Part shown: piece by piece, positions 1-7,562 of the stretch
Layout of the letters: each line of letters opens with the position of its first letter
How positions within the stretch are numbered: position 1 is the first letter of the stretch
From: WJMT01 sp964445575
GTDB lineage: Bacteria > Acidobacteriota > Aminicenantia > Aminicenantales > Aminicenantaceae
Length of the DNA: 25,372 bases
Direction: 5' to 3'
NCBI GenBank assembly: GCA_964445575.1
Contig: CAYULB010000029.1
Span: 1 to 25,372 of the forward strand
Translations under genes and position numbers: made by a program
Notes under the pieces: model-generated
What the model was told of the DNA's origin: nothing
The model's database searches: none
The model's input: the letters and a program-made list of their open reading frames with translations, nothing else

Positions 1-185
1 TCCAGGCTAATTCCCATTTTGAATCCATTTGAAAGATATATCTTAACAAAGTATTGTTGGATTTAAAAACCATTCTATAGGCTGTTTTTCTAAAAACCTT
101 ATGTATTCTTTTATAGGATAGGGTTCTTGAGGTTGGACTGAAAGGGCCCCTTACTATTCCCTTGATTCAAATTAATAAAGACCTG

Positions 186-1301
186 CTATTTTTTCTTTTT
201 TCTGACTTTTTTCTTCTCTGCCTCCTGCCGCTCTTTCACTTTTTTCTTCTCTACCTCCTGCCGCTCTCGGAGTTTTTCTATTCTCTGTTTGTATTCTCTT
301 TCAATCCGGGCTTTTTCAGCCTGACTGCGGGCTTTAGCCTCCTCCTGCTGCATTTTTCTCCTCATCTCAACCTCTTCCCTCTGCTGGGTAGCTTCGATCC
401 GTTCGATCTCTTCTCGATGACGGCGTTCTATCTCTGCTTCCCTCAAATCTGGCCTCTGAGTGCTGAACCGACTTTGAATCCGTTCTTCAGCCTCTCGTTC
501 ACTCAGAATCTTACTGGGTCTTACTGCCGGGTCCTTAGAAATCTTTGGATTATAGATAGTGATACGGTCGCCTTCAAGTCGGGTGGGTCCGGCTGTTGTT
601 TTTTGCTGCAACTCATAACGGCGGACAGGCATTTGAGTGACTCTCTCCACAAAACTGACCTCCAATCCCTCATTATAAATCCTATTGTTGCGCATTTTTA
701 GAGATGTGTTCTGGACCGTCAGGTTAATGATGGTAGAATTTCTTTCATAAGGGAGAACATAAGAATAGATGTTGTACTGAACAAAATAGCGGACCTGGAT
801 GAAAATCCAAAAGCGTGAGGGGATGCTCCTTCCTCGAAAAACCACTCCAGTCCCCGGTATATAGGGAATATCCGGAGGAAGAGGAGCCCAGCCAATGTAA
901 AGGTTGCTGCGCCTCCAGGAGACCCAGGCCGGGGCCCAGATATCTCCCGGAACCCAGAACCAACCAAGACGAGCATCATATCCCCAGCGGCCGTAATGAA
1001 AGGGAATCCATCCCCATCTGTAATTGGATATCCACATCCATCCATAGTCTGTCCACACCCATCGCCCATTGGTGTAAGGCCGCCAATTGTAATGCATCCC
1101 TGTAGGAATCCATACATAACCATAAGGGCCGTACTGGACCCAGTAGCCGTAAGGGGAAAGATAGTCATAAACCTGACTCATCTCCCATGCCCCACTGTAT
1201 CTCTCATAATAAGGTTCATTAATTTGCTCAGAAGGAACATAAACAATACAAGCGGCGCTCAACAGCATAAAGATGGTTATTAAGAAAGCGGTTCTTTTCA
1301 T
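186..1301 (-). CDS. DUF6600-like tryptophan-rich envelope lipoprotein with charged coiled-coil tail
   Basis: Probably an envelope-anchored protein of unknown function, 371 aa. It begins with a basic and hydrophobic leader ending in LSAAC (Cys18), a slightly non-canonical lipobox. Residues about 45-145 are packed with Y, W and G, including WRPYTNGRWVW, YGWMW, YGRWGYD and IGWAPLPP, which match my recollection of DUF6600/YXWGXW-type proteins of Acidobacteria-like genomes. After a linker, residues about 270-371 are almost entirely E, R, K and Q and should form a long coiled coil. Its end carries an 11-residue tandem duplication and a terminal K-rich run. The ATG has a good SD (AGAGGAGA) and a candidate promoter lies upstream. 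The gene follows the 220-aa secreted protein after 144 nt, so it may be transcribed separately. The family call is moderately sure; the function is unknown. Confidence 0.8.
   Translation of the reverse strand: MKRTAFLITIFMLLSAACIVYVPSEQINEPYYERYSGAWEMSQVYDYLSPYGYWVQYGPYGYVWIPTGMHYNWRPYTNGRWVWTDYGWMWISNYRWGWIPFHYGRWGYDARLGWFWVPGDIWAPAWVSWRRSNLYIGWAPLPPDIPYIPGTGVVFRGRSIPSRFWIFIQVRYFVQYNIYSYVLPYERNSTIINLTVQNTSLKMRNNRIYNEGLEVSFVERVTQMPVRRYELQQKTTAGPTRLEGDRITIYNPKISKDPAVRPSKILSEREAEERIQSRFSTQRPDLREAEIERRHREEIERIEATQQREEVEMRRKMQQEEAKARSQAEKARIEREYKQRIEKLRERQEVEKKKVKERQEAEKKKVRKKKK
205..267. repeat. 33-nt tandem duplication inside the lipoprotein gene
   Basis: Bases 205-234 and 238-267 are identical except at one position (g220/a253), a period of 33 nt. 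On the minus strand this encodes two consecutive 11-residue units of the type RQE(V/A)EKKKV(K/R), an in-frame hendecad duplication in the coiled-coil tail. Confidence 0.85.
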
Positions 1302-1322
1302 TTTTCTCTCTCCTCTAACTAT

Positions 1323-1351
1323 AATATAACGCGGTATCTCCCTGTAAGCAA
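1323..1351 (-). promoter_or_regulatory. Candidate sigma70-like promoter for the DUF6600-like lipoprotein gene
   Basis: On the minus strand TTGCTT (1346-1351) is followed after 17 nt by TATATT (1323-1328), five of six matches to the -10 consensus. It sits just upstream of the SD AGAGGAGA and the ATG at 1301. The -35 matches at only three or four positions, so this is tentative. Confidence 0.4.
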
Positions 1352-1445
1352 GAAGGAAAAACTGCCCTGCACCCTACACATTATCTTTTAAAGGAATGCC
1401 TTTCTCCGTTTAAATGAAAATATAAACAAAAAATCTTAAATCTTA

Positions 1446-2108
1446 TCAGTCCAAGATCACTCGTATGTTTTGAGATGGGATATGGAGGCTTTTCAGAAAA
1501 CCCTGAACATCTGACTCCAGCTCAATCACAGTAGAACCCAGTTTCATTAAAAGCATACACGGCTTCTCTTGGTGGGGGGAGAGAGAAAAAGAGGTTTCCG
1601 CTTGGGGAATGATATAAGCAGAAAGGTCATTCCTTTCTTCCTCCAGAGAGCATTTATATTTCTGAGTGATAACCATATACGGAGAAAACACCGGATTGGG
1701 AAGGAGAAAGGCATCTCTTTTAATTTTAACCCTGCTTTGCTGTTCCTGGCCTGCTACACGGATGGTATTTTGAACATTCCCGTCAGAAATTACGCTGGAA
1801 ACATCTTGTTCGGACCCACTTAATCTGCCTTTAAATTCAAAACTTACCGGGATAAAATCCTTGTCTAATTCAATAACAAGATGTTCAATCTCCATTGGGA
1901 CAGGCTTTGTGATTCTACCTGTTACTTCTAATTTATATCCTCTGGGGCTCGCTTCCCAAATGAATTCTTCATACCCCACTTGCTCGTCCATAAAATATAT
2001 GGAGTAAGTCCCGCTCTCCTCTATCTCCTGGCAGATTCCATGGGAAACAAATAAAAATAACGATAAAAGGATAATGAGAACAACAATAAAAAAAAGTTTT
2101 TTAAACAT
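1446..2108 (-). CDS. Secreted or periplasmic protein of unknown function
   Basis: I do not recognise a specific family. The 220-aa product starts MFKK and then has one long hydrophobic stretch (residues about 5-22) ending SHGICQE, so it is probably a Sec substrate released to the periplasm or held by its N-terminus. The rest is soluble, with alternating short hydrophobic and charged segments suggestive of a beta-rich fold (for example YSIYFMDEQVGYEEF and a closing NIRVILD). This resembles periplasmic beta-barrel-like domains such as DUF3108-type proteins, but I cannot assign it. It starts 7 nt after the ybjQ stop with a GAGGGG SD, so it is probably translated from the same mRNA as rlmB, the two-TM protein and ybjQ. 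Confidence 0.75.
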   Translation of the reverse strand: MFKKLFFIVVLIILLSLFLFVSHGICQEIEESGTYSIYFMDEQVGYEEFIWEASPRGYKLEVTGRITKPVPMEIEHLVIELDKDFIPVSFEFKGRLSGSEQDVSSVISDGNVQNTIRVAGQEQQSRVKIKRDAFLLPNPVFSPYMVITQKYKCSLEEERNDLSAYIIPQAETSFSLSPHQEKPCMLLMKLGSTVIELESDVQGFLKSLHIPSQNIRVILD

Positions 2109-2115
2109 CTGGGCT

Positions 2116-2442
2116 TTATCCCCTCTCCTGTTCGACTTTAACTGCGGTCCCGTATGCTAATATCTCAGAGGCGCTCTGCATTATCATGGAAGTGGTAAAC
2201 CGGACATTTACCACAGCATTGGCTCCTAATTTTTCTGCTTCTTCAATCATTCGGTCTATAGCCTGCTCTCTTGATTCAGCCATCATCTTGGTGTAGTCCC
2301 TTATTTCCCCTCCCACCAGATTTCTTAAAGCGGCTTTAATATCACGACCCACATGGCGCGCTCGAATGGTATTCCCACGGACAAGGCCAAAAACCTTGGT
2401 TGTTTTTTTGCCGGGAACTTCACTCGTTGTCACTGTAATCAT
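2116..2442 (-). CDS. YbjQ family (UPF0145) putative heavy-metal-binding protein
   Basis: Small cytosolic protein of the YbjQ/UPF0145 family, which forms oligomeric rings; its annotated metal-binding role is poorly established. The 108-aa sequence covers the whole family: a beta strand near the start with VTTSEVPGKK, the signature FGLVRGNTIRARHVGRDI, the central helix with REQAIDRMIEEAEKLGANAV, and a final strand ending in AYGTAVKVE. The ATG overlaps the stop of the upstream two-TM gene as ATGA, implying translational coupling. The neighbourhood of membrane and secreted proteins suggests an envelope-related role, but that is inference. Confidence 0.9.
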   Translation of the reverse strand: MITVTTSEVPGKKTTKVFGLVRGNTIRARHVGRDIKAALRNLVGGEIRDYTKMMAESREQAIDRMIEEAEKLGANAVVNVRFTTSMIMQSASEILAYGTAVKVEQERG

Positions 2443-2753
2443 TTTTCAATCTCCTTATACCTCTCTTTCTTATAAGAAAAAAGCTGTTCTCTTGCTAAAG
2501 ACACCAGCATTATCACGACACCTGCCAGAACCACTAAGATCCCTATTTTCAATATAAGTGAGGAACTCGGATCTTTTATGAGTCCCTCTACAAGCTTATA
2601 ACCACCAAAAAAAAGAAGTGTCATAGCACCAATAGAGAGAAAAATCCATCCCACCTTTCTTTCCAGTCTGTTATAAATAGACTCTTCATACTTTTTCCAT
2701 GCTTCTGAAGAAGGTTTTTTTAATTCCTTTTTATTCAATTTAAAATCCGTCAA
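2439..2753 (-). CDS. Small two-TM inner-membrane protein of unknown function
   Basis: 104 aa. Residues about 35-57 (IFLSIGAMTLLFFGGYKL) and about 67-86 (LKIGILVVLAGVVIMLVSLA) are two membrane segments separated by a short loop. The basic, charged N- and C-termini probably both face the cytosol. I do not recognise the family. The start is uncertain: no in-frame ATG precedes the first membrane segment, and the best choice is TTG at 2751-2753, overlapping the rlmB stop as TTGA. No clear SD is visible, consistent with coupling to rlmB. Its stop overlaps the ybjQ ATG, so it may work with YbjQ. Confidence 0.7.
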   Translation of the reverse strand: MTDFKLNKKELKKPSSEAWKKYEESIYNRLERKVGWIFLSIGAMTLLFFGGYKLVEGLIKDPSSSLILKIGILVVLAGVVIMLVSLAREQLFSYKKERYKEIEK

Positions 2754-3475
2754 ACATTTTTTGTTTTTCTCTGCCGGACTACCTCATATAAAAATATTGA
2801 AGCGGCTGAGGCAACATTTAAGGAATTGACTCTCCCTCTTAAAGGAAGAGACAGGACCTCATCACATTTCTGCTTAATGATCCGCCTTAATCCTTGCCCC
2901 TCTGATCCCATCACAATCCCAACAGGAACACTGTAGTCAAATTCATACCAAGCCTTCGGACTTCCTCCTTCAGCCCCAATCAACCAGATTCCTCTTTTCC
3001 TCAATCCATCCATGGTCCGGGCTAAGTTTTTCACCCGGGATACGTTGACGTGCTCCAGGGCTCCAGCAGACACGTTAAAAACCGCGGCGCTCAGTCCTGC
3101 TGAATGCCTTTCAGGAAGGATAATCCCATCCACCCCAGCTCCTTCTGCGGTTCGCACAATAGCTCCCAGATTCTGAGGGTCCTCTATTTGATCCAAAAGA
3201 AGAAGGAAAGGAAGTTCTGAGGCATTAAGAATGGAATCCAGAGAAACATATTCTTTTGAGGAAACAAGGGCAATGATTCCTTGATGCTGGCTGTCTTCCT
3301 GATCCATTTTTTTCTGGGGAGTGAATATTACAGGTATGTTCTCTTTTCTGGCCGCTGATAGGATCTCCTTAAACTGGGGTTTCCTAAGGTCTTTCTGTAG
3401 AATGATTTTGTGGATCCGTTTTGGAGAAGACCTCAATATTTCCCTTACGGGATTTATTCTCGCAATTTTATCCAT
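2750..3475 (-). CDS. rlmB: 23S rRNA (guanosine-2'-O-)-methyltransferase, RlmB/TrmH family
   Basis: SPOUT-class enzyme that methylates the 2'-OH of a guanosine in 23S rRNA (G2251 in E. coli RlmB) using S-adenosylmethionine. At 241 aa it has full family length. A substrate-binding domain (about residues 1-75) is followed by the knotted catalytic domain. All three SPOUT motifs are present: DQIEDPQNLGAIVRTAE (95-111, Asn102 and Arg108), MGSEGQGL (189-196), and LPLRGRVNSLNVASAASIFLYE (210-231, described in two parts: the loop and the SLN). It could alternatively modify another rRNA or tRNA guanosine, since the family is functionally mixed. rlmB also lies downstream of gltX in the Bacillus yac cluster, which matches the order here once the inserted gltS is ignored. 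Confidence 0.9.
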   Translation of the reverse strand: MDKIARINPVREILRSSPKRIHKIILQKDLRKPQFKEILSAARKENIPVIFTPQKKMDQEDSQHQGIIALVSSKEYVSLDSILNASELPFLLLLDQIEDPQNLGAIVRTAEGAGVDGIILPERHSAGLSAAVFNVSAGALEHVNVSRVKNLARTMDGLRKRGIWLIGAEGGSPKAWYEFDYSVPVGIVMGSEGQGLRRIIKQKCDEVLSLPLRGRVNSLNVASAASIFLYEVVRQRKTKNV

Positions 3476-3530
3476 AGCTTTTCCTGTTAGAACTCAATCA
3501 ACACTAAAAAAAATACCAAACTTTTCAATT

Positions 3531-3557
3531 TACACTTTGTCCTTTTTTATGAATAAT
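3531..3557 (+). promoter_or_regulatory. Weak candidate promoter for gltS
   Basis: TTTACA (3531-3536) is followed after 15 nt by AATAAT (3552-3557, five of six matches). The spacing is short, so this is only a suggestion. The strong SD AAGGAGG at 3566-3572 is 7 nt before the gltS ATG. The 104-nt divergent gap must also hold the rlmB promoter, which I could not identify. Confidence 0.25.
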
Positions 3558-3579
3558 AAACGTTCAAGGAGGCCTTTTA

Positions 3580-4935
3580 ATGGAGTTTTTGTTCAGCTTA
3601 TGTATTCTATCTTTTTTCCTTTTGTTAGGCAAGACCCTGAGGGCAAATGTAAAAATCCTGCAGGTTCTTTTTCTTCCGTCAGCCATCATTGCCGGTTTTA
3701 TAGCTCTTGCTTTTGGTCCCTACGGGTTTGCCCTCATCCCAGATTGGATAATTCAGCATTGGGCCCCTCTCCCAGGAATTTTAATCAATGTGGTTTTTGC
3801 CACTTTGTTCCTTGGTGTTGATATCCCCGGCATAAAAAAAATCTGGGATACCGGAGGCTCCCAACTTTGTTTCGGGGCCGTTGCCGGGGTAGGTCAGTAC
3901 TTCATAGCCCTCCTGGTAACGGGTCTTATCCTGATCCCCCTTTTTAAAGTCCATAAGCTGTTTGCCTGTATTGTTGAGGTGGGTTTTTCAGGAGGACACG
4001 GCACCGCTGCTGGAATGAAAGATGCGTTCAAGGGATATGGGTTTGCTGCAGGAGGAGATCTAGCTCTTATGTCCGCGACAGTGGGAATCATTTCAGCTGT
4101 TATTGGAGGGATGATCCTAATAAACATTGCCATCCGAAAAGACTACTGCACTCATCTCAGCGAAAAAAAGGGGATTCCTTTGTTTAAAAAAAAGGGGCTT
4201 ATCCCAAAAAGCGAAAGGTTCCCCATTGCCACAGCCACGGTGGCTTCAGAAGCTATTGAACCCCTGAGCTTTCATTTCGCCATTGTGGGAGTCGCCATTG
4301 CCATAGGCTGGGCTTTTCTCTCAGGCCTCCAGGCTGTTCATTCTGAATTCAATAAGTTTCCACTGTTTCCATTGGCTATGATCGGAGGGCTTATCGTCCA
4401 GAAGATCTCCATCACACTAAATATTGATAAGTACTATGATAAAAATACCTTTGATAGGATCCTGGGGTTTGCACTGGACGTTTTGATTGTGTCAGCCATC
4501 GCCACCATCAAACTGGATGTTTTCATCGCAAACTTGTGGCCCTTTTTAATCATTATGGCCACCGGGATTTCTTGGATGATATTCTGTGCTTCTTTTTTAG
4601 CTCCACGCATGTTTCGAAAATATTGGTTTGAAAGGGGGATAACCGAATATGGAATGCAGACCGGAGTCACAGCCGTTGGACTCCTGCTGCTCAGAGTGGT
4701 AGACCCGCTCTACAAGACAGATACAGCTAAAGCATTTGGCTTTAAGCAGATGATTTATGAGCCCTTCCTGGGGGGAGGATTTATAACTGCTTTTTCTCCC
4801 ATGCTTGTCTCCAAGCTGGGTCTCTGGAAATCCCTAGCAGTTTCTTTTGTGATTATGGTTATCTTTTTCCTGATCTCTTACTTTAGCAAATGGGTCAATT
4901 TAAAACCCCAGCTCAAATGTCCTGAAGAAAACTAG
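3580..4935 (+). CDS. gltS: Sodium:glutamate symporter, GltS family
   Basis: Inner-membrane secondary transporter importing glutamate with Na+ (ESS family). The 451-aa product is hydrophobic throughout, with about ten or more membrane segments, and starts directly with one. Family features are the first reentrant-loop region with FSGGHGTAAGM (residues about 137-147) and the GMQTGVTAVGLLLLRVVDP segment in the second half, the repeated-domain plan of GltS. The start is fixed by a strong AAGGAGG SD at 7-nt spacing. It is the only plus-strand gene between two minus-strand groups and overlaps gltX tail-to-tail by 23 nt. Proximity to glutamyl-tRNA synthetase is suggestive, but the substrate is inferred from family. 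Confidence 0.92.
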   Translation: MEFLFSLCILSFFLLLGKTLRANVKILQVLFLPSAIIAGFIALAFGPYGFALIPDWIIQHWAPLPGILINVVFATLFLGVDIPGIKKIWDTGGSQLCFGAVAGVGQYFIALLVTGLILIPLFKVHKLFACIVEVGFSGGHGTAAGMKDAFKGYGFAAGGDLALMSATVGIISAVIGGMILINIAIRKDYCTHLSEKKGIPLFKKKGLIPKSERFPIATATVASEAIEPLSFHFAIVGVAIAIGWAFLSGLQAVHSEFNKFPLFPLAMIGGLIVQKISITLNIDKYYDKNTFDRILGFALDVLIVSAIATIKLDVFIANLWPFLIIMATGISWMIFCASFLAPRMFRKYWFERGITEYGMQTGVTAVGLLLLRVVDPLYKTDTAKAFGFKQMIYEPFLGGGFITAFSPMLVSKLGLWKSLAVSFVIMVIFFLISYFSKWVNLKPQLKCPEEN

Positions 4936-6407
4936 CCATCTCAGCCGCTCTTTGAGAACAGCTTTTAATAGAAACCGGAAAGTCCAATTTAGCCCCCTCT
5001 TCTAAAAGAGGGATGAGCTTGTCTAGATCCAATCCAGAAGTCTTTGCTGTCAGAGCAACTCTTATTGGATGAAACAGCTCCTTCCCCTTGCATCCGGTAT
5101 CTTTCTTTATCTCTCCGCTTATGGCCGAAAGCTTTTCAAAGCTCACTTCATTCTCTTGGTTCAATTTTTCATTAAGAGCTTTGATGACTTTCTTCCCGCA
5201 GTCTGTTTCCAATACCTTACGGGCATCCTCACTCATTTTTTCTGGCGAGAAATCAAAAAATATCATAAATTTTTCTGTGATTTCAGAAAATTTGCTTATC
5301 CCCTTAATAAGCTTTGTGGCAGCTTTCTCCATCCAACTTTGTTGAGTTTGAGTCAAATTCTTTGGAAGATAACCAGCTCTTTTGAGATACACCGATGCCT
5401 TTTCAGCAATCCCTCGGGTAGAGAGATTTTTAATATGCTGGCGGTTAATCCAGTACAGCTTGTCATGGTCAAACACGGCGGCAGATCGGCTTACTCTATC
5501 TAAATCAAATTTCTCTATGAGCTCTTTTTTTGACATGACTTCTCTTTCATCGGGCGGCGACCACCCTAAAAGGGCCAAATAGTTAAAAAGAGCTGATGAA
5601 AGAACTCCTTCTTGGCAGAACTGATAGATAGATGTGGCTCCGTGCCGCTTGCTGAGCCGGGTGTTGTCTTTCCCCATCACCATAGAGAGATGAGCAAATT
5701 GAGGCGGTTCTAACTGTAATGTCTTGTAGAGAAGCAGCTGTCTAACCGTGTTGATAATGTGGTCTTCTCCCCTTATCACATGGCTTATTTTCATAAGAGC
5801 ATCATCTATCACCACAGCATAATTGTATGAGGGAAGACCATTAGAACGAAGAAGCACGGGATCACCAATAAGTTCCAACTGAAAAAATAAAGGGCCCCGA
5901 ACAATATCATGAAATGACAGACTCCCGGTATCAGGAGTCAGCAGTCTGACCGCAGCCTTTTCCCCCTCTTGGACTCTTTTTTTAGATTCCTCAACAGGGA
6001 TTCCCCGGCATCGGCCGCTGTAAACCGGGGTTTTTCCCGCAGCAAGCGCAGCCTCTCTTTCTTTTTTAAGTTCTTCTGGCCCGCAAAAACAGTAGTAAGC
6101 TTTTCCTTTTTCCATAAGCGATTCAGCGTAAGAATTATACAGGACAATCCTTAAAGATTGTTTGTAGGGGCCATAATCTCCTCCTTTGTCCGGCCCTTCA
6201 TCCCAATCCAACCCCAGCCACTGAAGGTCTTTGATCAATCTGTCTTCATACTCTTTTCTAGACCTTTCAGCATCAGTATCCTCAATTCTCAATACATAAG
6301 CTCCTTTATTCTGCTGGGCAAACAGCCAATTAAACAAAGCTGTTCTCGCATTGCCAACATGCAAATGACCGGTGGGACTGGGCGCAAAACGAACTCTGAT
6401 TTCTTTC
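4913..6407 (-). CDS. gltX: Glutamyl-tRNA synthetase
   Basis: Class I aminoacyl-tRNA synthetase charging tRNA-Glu; since tRNA-Gln is also nearby, a non-discriminating enzyme feeding a Glu-to-Gln amidotransferase route is possible but untested. Reading from the ATG at 6409 gives 498 aa. The HIGH-type motif is HVGN (17-20) within APSPTGHLHVGNARTALFNW. A zinc-type cluster is formed by Cys107, Cys109, Tyr130 and Cys134. IRGEDHI (about 212-218) and the KMSKS-type LSKRH (252-256) follow, then a C-terminal anticodon-binding domain. An AAGGAT-type SD precedes the start. It is the last gene of the long minus-strand cluster, 18 nt after ispF, and runs 23 nt into the opposing gltS. Confidence 0.96.
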
Positions 6408-6427
6408 ATAAAAGATCCTTCCCTGAT

Positions 6428-6907
6428 TCAAGGCTTCATTAAAACAGCCGCTGCCCAGGCTGCAATGGCCCGACCACTGCCGATTTCTCCTATCCCCTCA
6501 TTGGTCTTGGCTTTTATCCCTAAATCCTCTAAATCTAATTTCAAAAGGGAACAAAGCTTGTTTTTCATTTCAGGAATATAAGAGCTTATTTTGGGCTTTT
6601 CAGCAATTATGATTGTGTCTATACTTAAAATTTCAAAGCCTCTCTCTGTTATTCTATCCACCACTTCTTTCAATATTATCCGGCTGGAGATGTTTTTATG
6701 TTCCGGGTCTGTATCTGGAAAAAGCTGTCCTATATCACTCCTTCCCTCTGCTCCTAAAACAGCATCCGCTATGGCATGGATCAGGCAGTCACCATCAGAA
6801 TGCCCCAAAAGTCTTTTTGAAAACGGAATTTCTATTCCTCCTAAATTCAGACTCTTTCCCTTAACAAGTTTATGAACATCATACCCGATTCCGATTTTAA
6901 TCTTCAA
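6428..6907 (-). CDS. ispF: 2-C-methyl-D-erythritol 2,4-cyclodiphosphate synthase
   Basis: MEP-pathway enzyme forming MEcPP from CDP-ME 2-phosphate with loss of CMP; a trimer in the cytosol. From the chosen start the protein is 159 aa, the normal length, and the zinc ligands fall at Asp10, His12 and His44 (motifs GYDVH, GHSDGD and the following LIHAIADA). DIGQLFPDTD and TNEGIGEIGSGRAIA complete the signature. There is no ATG. Two adjacent TTG codons (6908-6910 and 6905-6907) follow the SD GGAGG at 3 and 6 nt spacing, and I prefer the second. Either way the start lies inside the 3' end of ispD, so the two are translationally coupled, as in many genomes. Confidence 0.94.
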   Translation of the reverse strand: MKIKIGIGYDVHKLVKGKSLNLGGIEIPFSKRLLGHSDGDCLIHAIADAVLGAEGRSDIGQLFPDTDPEHKNISSRIILKEVVDRITERGFEILSIDTIIIAEKPKISSYIPEMKNKLCSLLKLDLEDLGIKAKTNEGIGEIGSGRAIAAWAAAVLMKP

Positions 6908-7562
6908 CAAAGGCCTCCGCTATTTTGATGTCTTCTGGGAATGTTATTTTTATATTGGTATTGTCTCCAGGGACAATCTTTACTTTCCCTCCTATTCTCT
7001 CTACAAGAGAGGCTTCATCCGTACTGTAATAACCCTGCTTAAGTGCTTCCTCCAGCGCCGGCTTTAAAATAGAATATCTAAAACCTTGAGGAGTCTGACA
7101 TCTCCACAGCCTGGTTCTATCAAGAGTCTTGCTTACCACATCTCCTGCTGCTGATTTCACCGTATCCTGAATCGGCAAAGCAGGAACCGCGGCTCCGTGT
7201 TCCCGGGCAGCGCTGATAATCCGAGAAATCAAGTCGTGCTTAACCAGAGGCCTGGCTCCGTCATGAACAAGGACCAGAGCTTCCTGAGCAGGCTCGATCA
7301 TTCTAAAACCCGCCACTACAGAATCCTGTCTTTTTCTTCCTCCCATTACTACCTTTTTTATCTTGGAAAAATCTTTACTGTACCTAACTTTGGACAATTG
7401 TTTATTCAGGACTAAAATGACCTCATCCACCTGTTTGTGCCTCTGCAGACTCTCTAATGTTCGACGCAGCACTGATTTTCCTTTTATGGTGACGGTTTGT
7501 TTGTTAGCCCCAAAACGCAGGCTATTCCCTGCTGCTACCACAATAGCATAGATTTTTTCCAT
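6897..7562 (-). CDS. ispD: 2-C-methyl-D-erythritol 4-phosphate cytidylyltransferase
   Basis: MEP-pathway enzyme joining MEP with CTP to give CDP-ME. The 221-aa length is typical. The CTP-binding loop is VAAGNSLRFGANKQ (9-22), with the Arg15 and Lys21 expected for catalysis, although Ser replaces the usual second Gly and Asn the usual Pro before KQ. HDGARP (100-105), DTVK (133-136), QTPQ (156-159), TDEASLVE (181-188) and NIKITFPEDI (203-212) are all present. The ATG follows the htpG stop with no gap (TAAATG), so expression should be tightly coupled to htpG, and its 3' end overlaps ispF. ispD, ispF and, further up the cluster, ispE put three MEP genes on one strand. Confidence 0.95.
   Translation of the reverse strand: MEKIYAIVVAAGNSLRFGANKQTVTIKGKSVLRRTLESLQRHKQVDEVILVLNKQLSKVRYSKDFSKIKKVVMGGRKRQDSVVAGFRMIEPAQEALVLVHDGARPLVKHDLISRIISAAREHGAAVPALPIQDTVKSAAGDVVSKTLDRTRLWRCQTPQGFRYSILKPALEEALKQGYYSTDEASLVERIGGKVKIVPGDNTNIKITFPEDIKIAEAFVED

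Noticed and set aside
1..185. Possible gene end or element at the left edge
   Set aside because: Only about 21 open codons on the plus strand and a weak AAAAAC/GTTTTT inverted repeat; nothing that can be supported.
162..701. 179-aa plus frame opposite the lipoprotein gene
   Set aside because: Its Leu/Phe/Ser-rich content is the complement of the purine-rich coiled-coil coding strand on the minus strand.
719..1168. 149-aa frame within the DUF6600-like gene
   Set aside because: A shifted reading of the G- and W-rich repeats; the DUF6600-like frame has the signal peptide, SD and family motifs.
3321..3821. 166-aa plus frame spanning the rlmB-gltS gap
   Set aside because: It crosses a divergent promoter gap and overlaps two well-supported genes in other frames.
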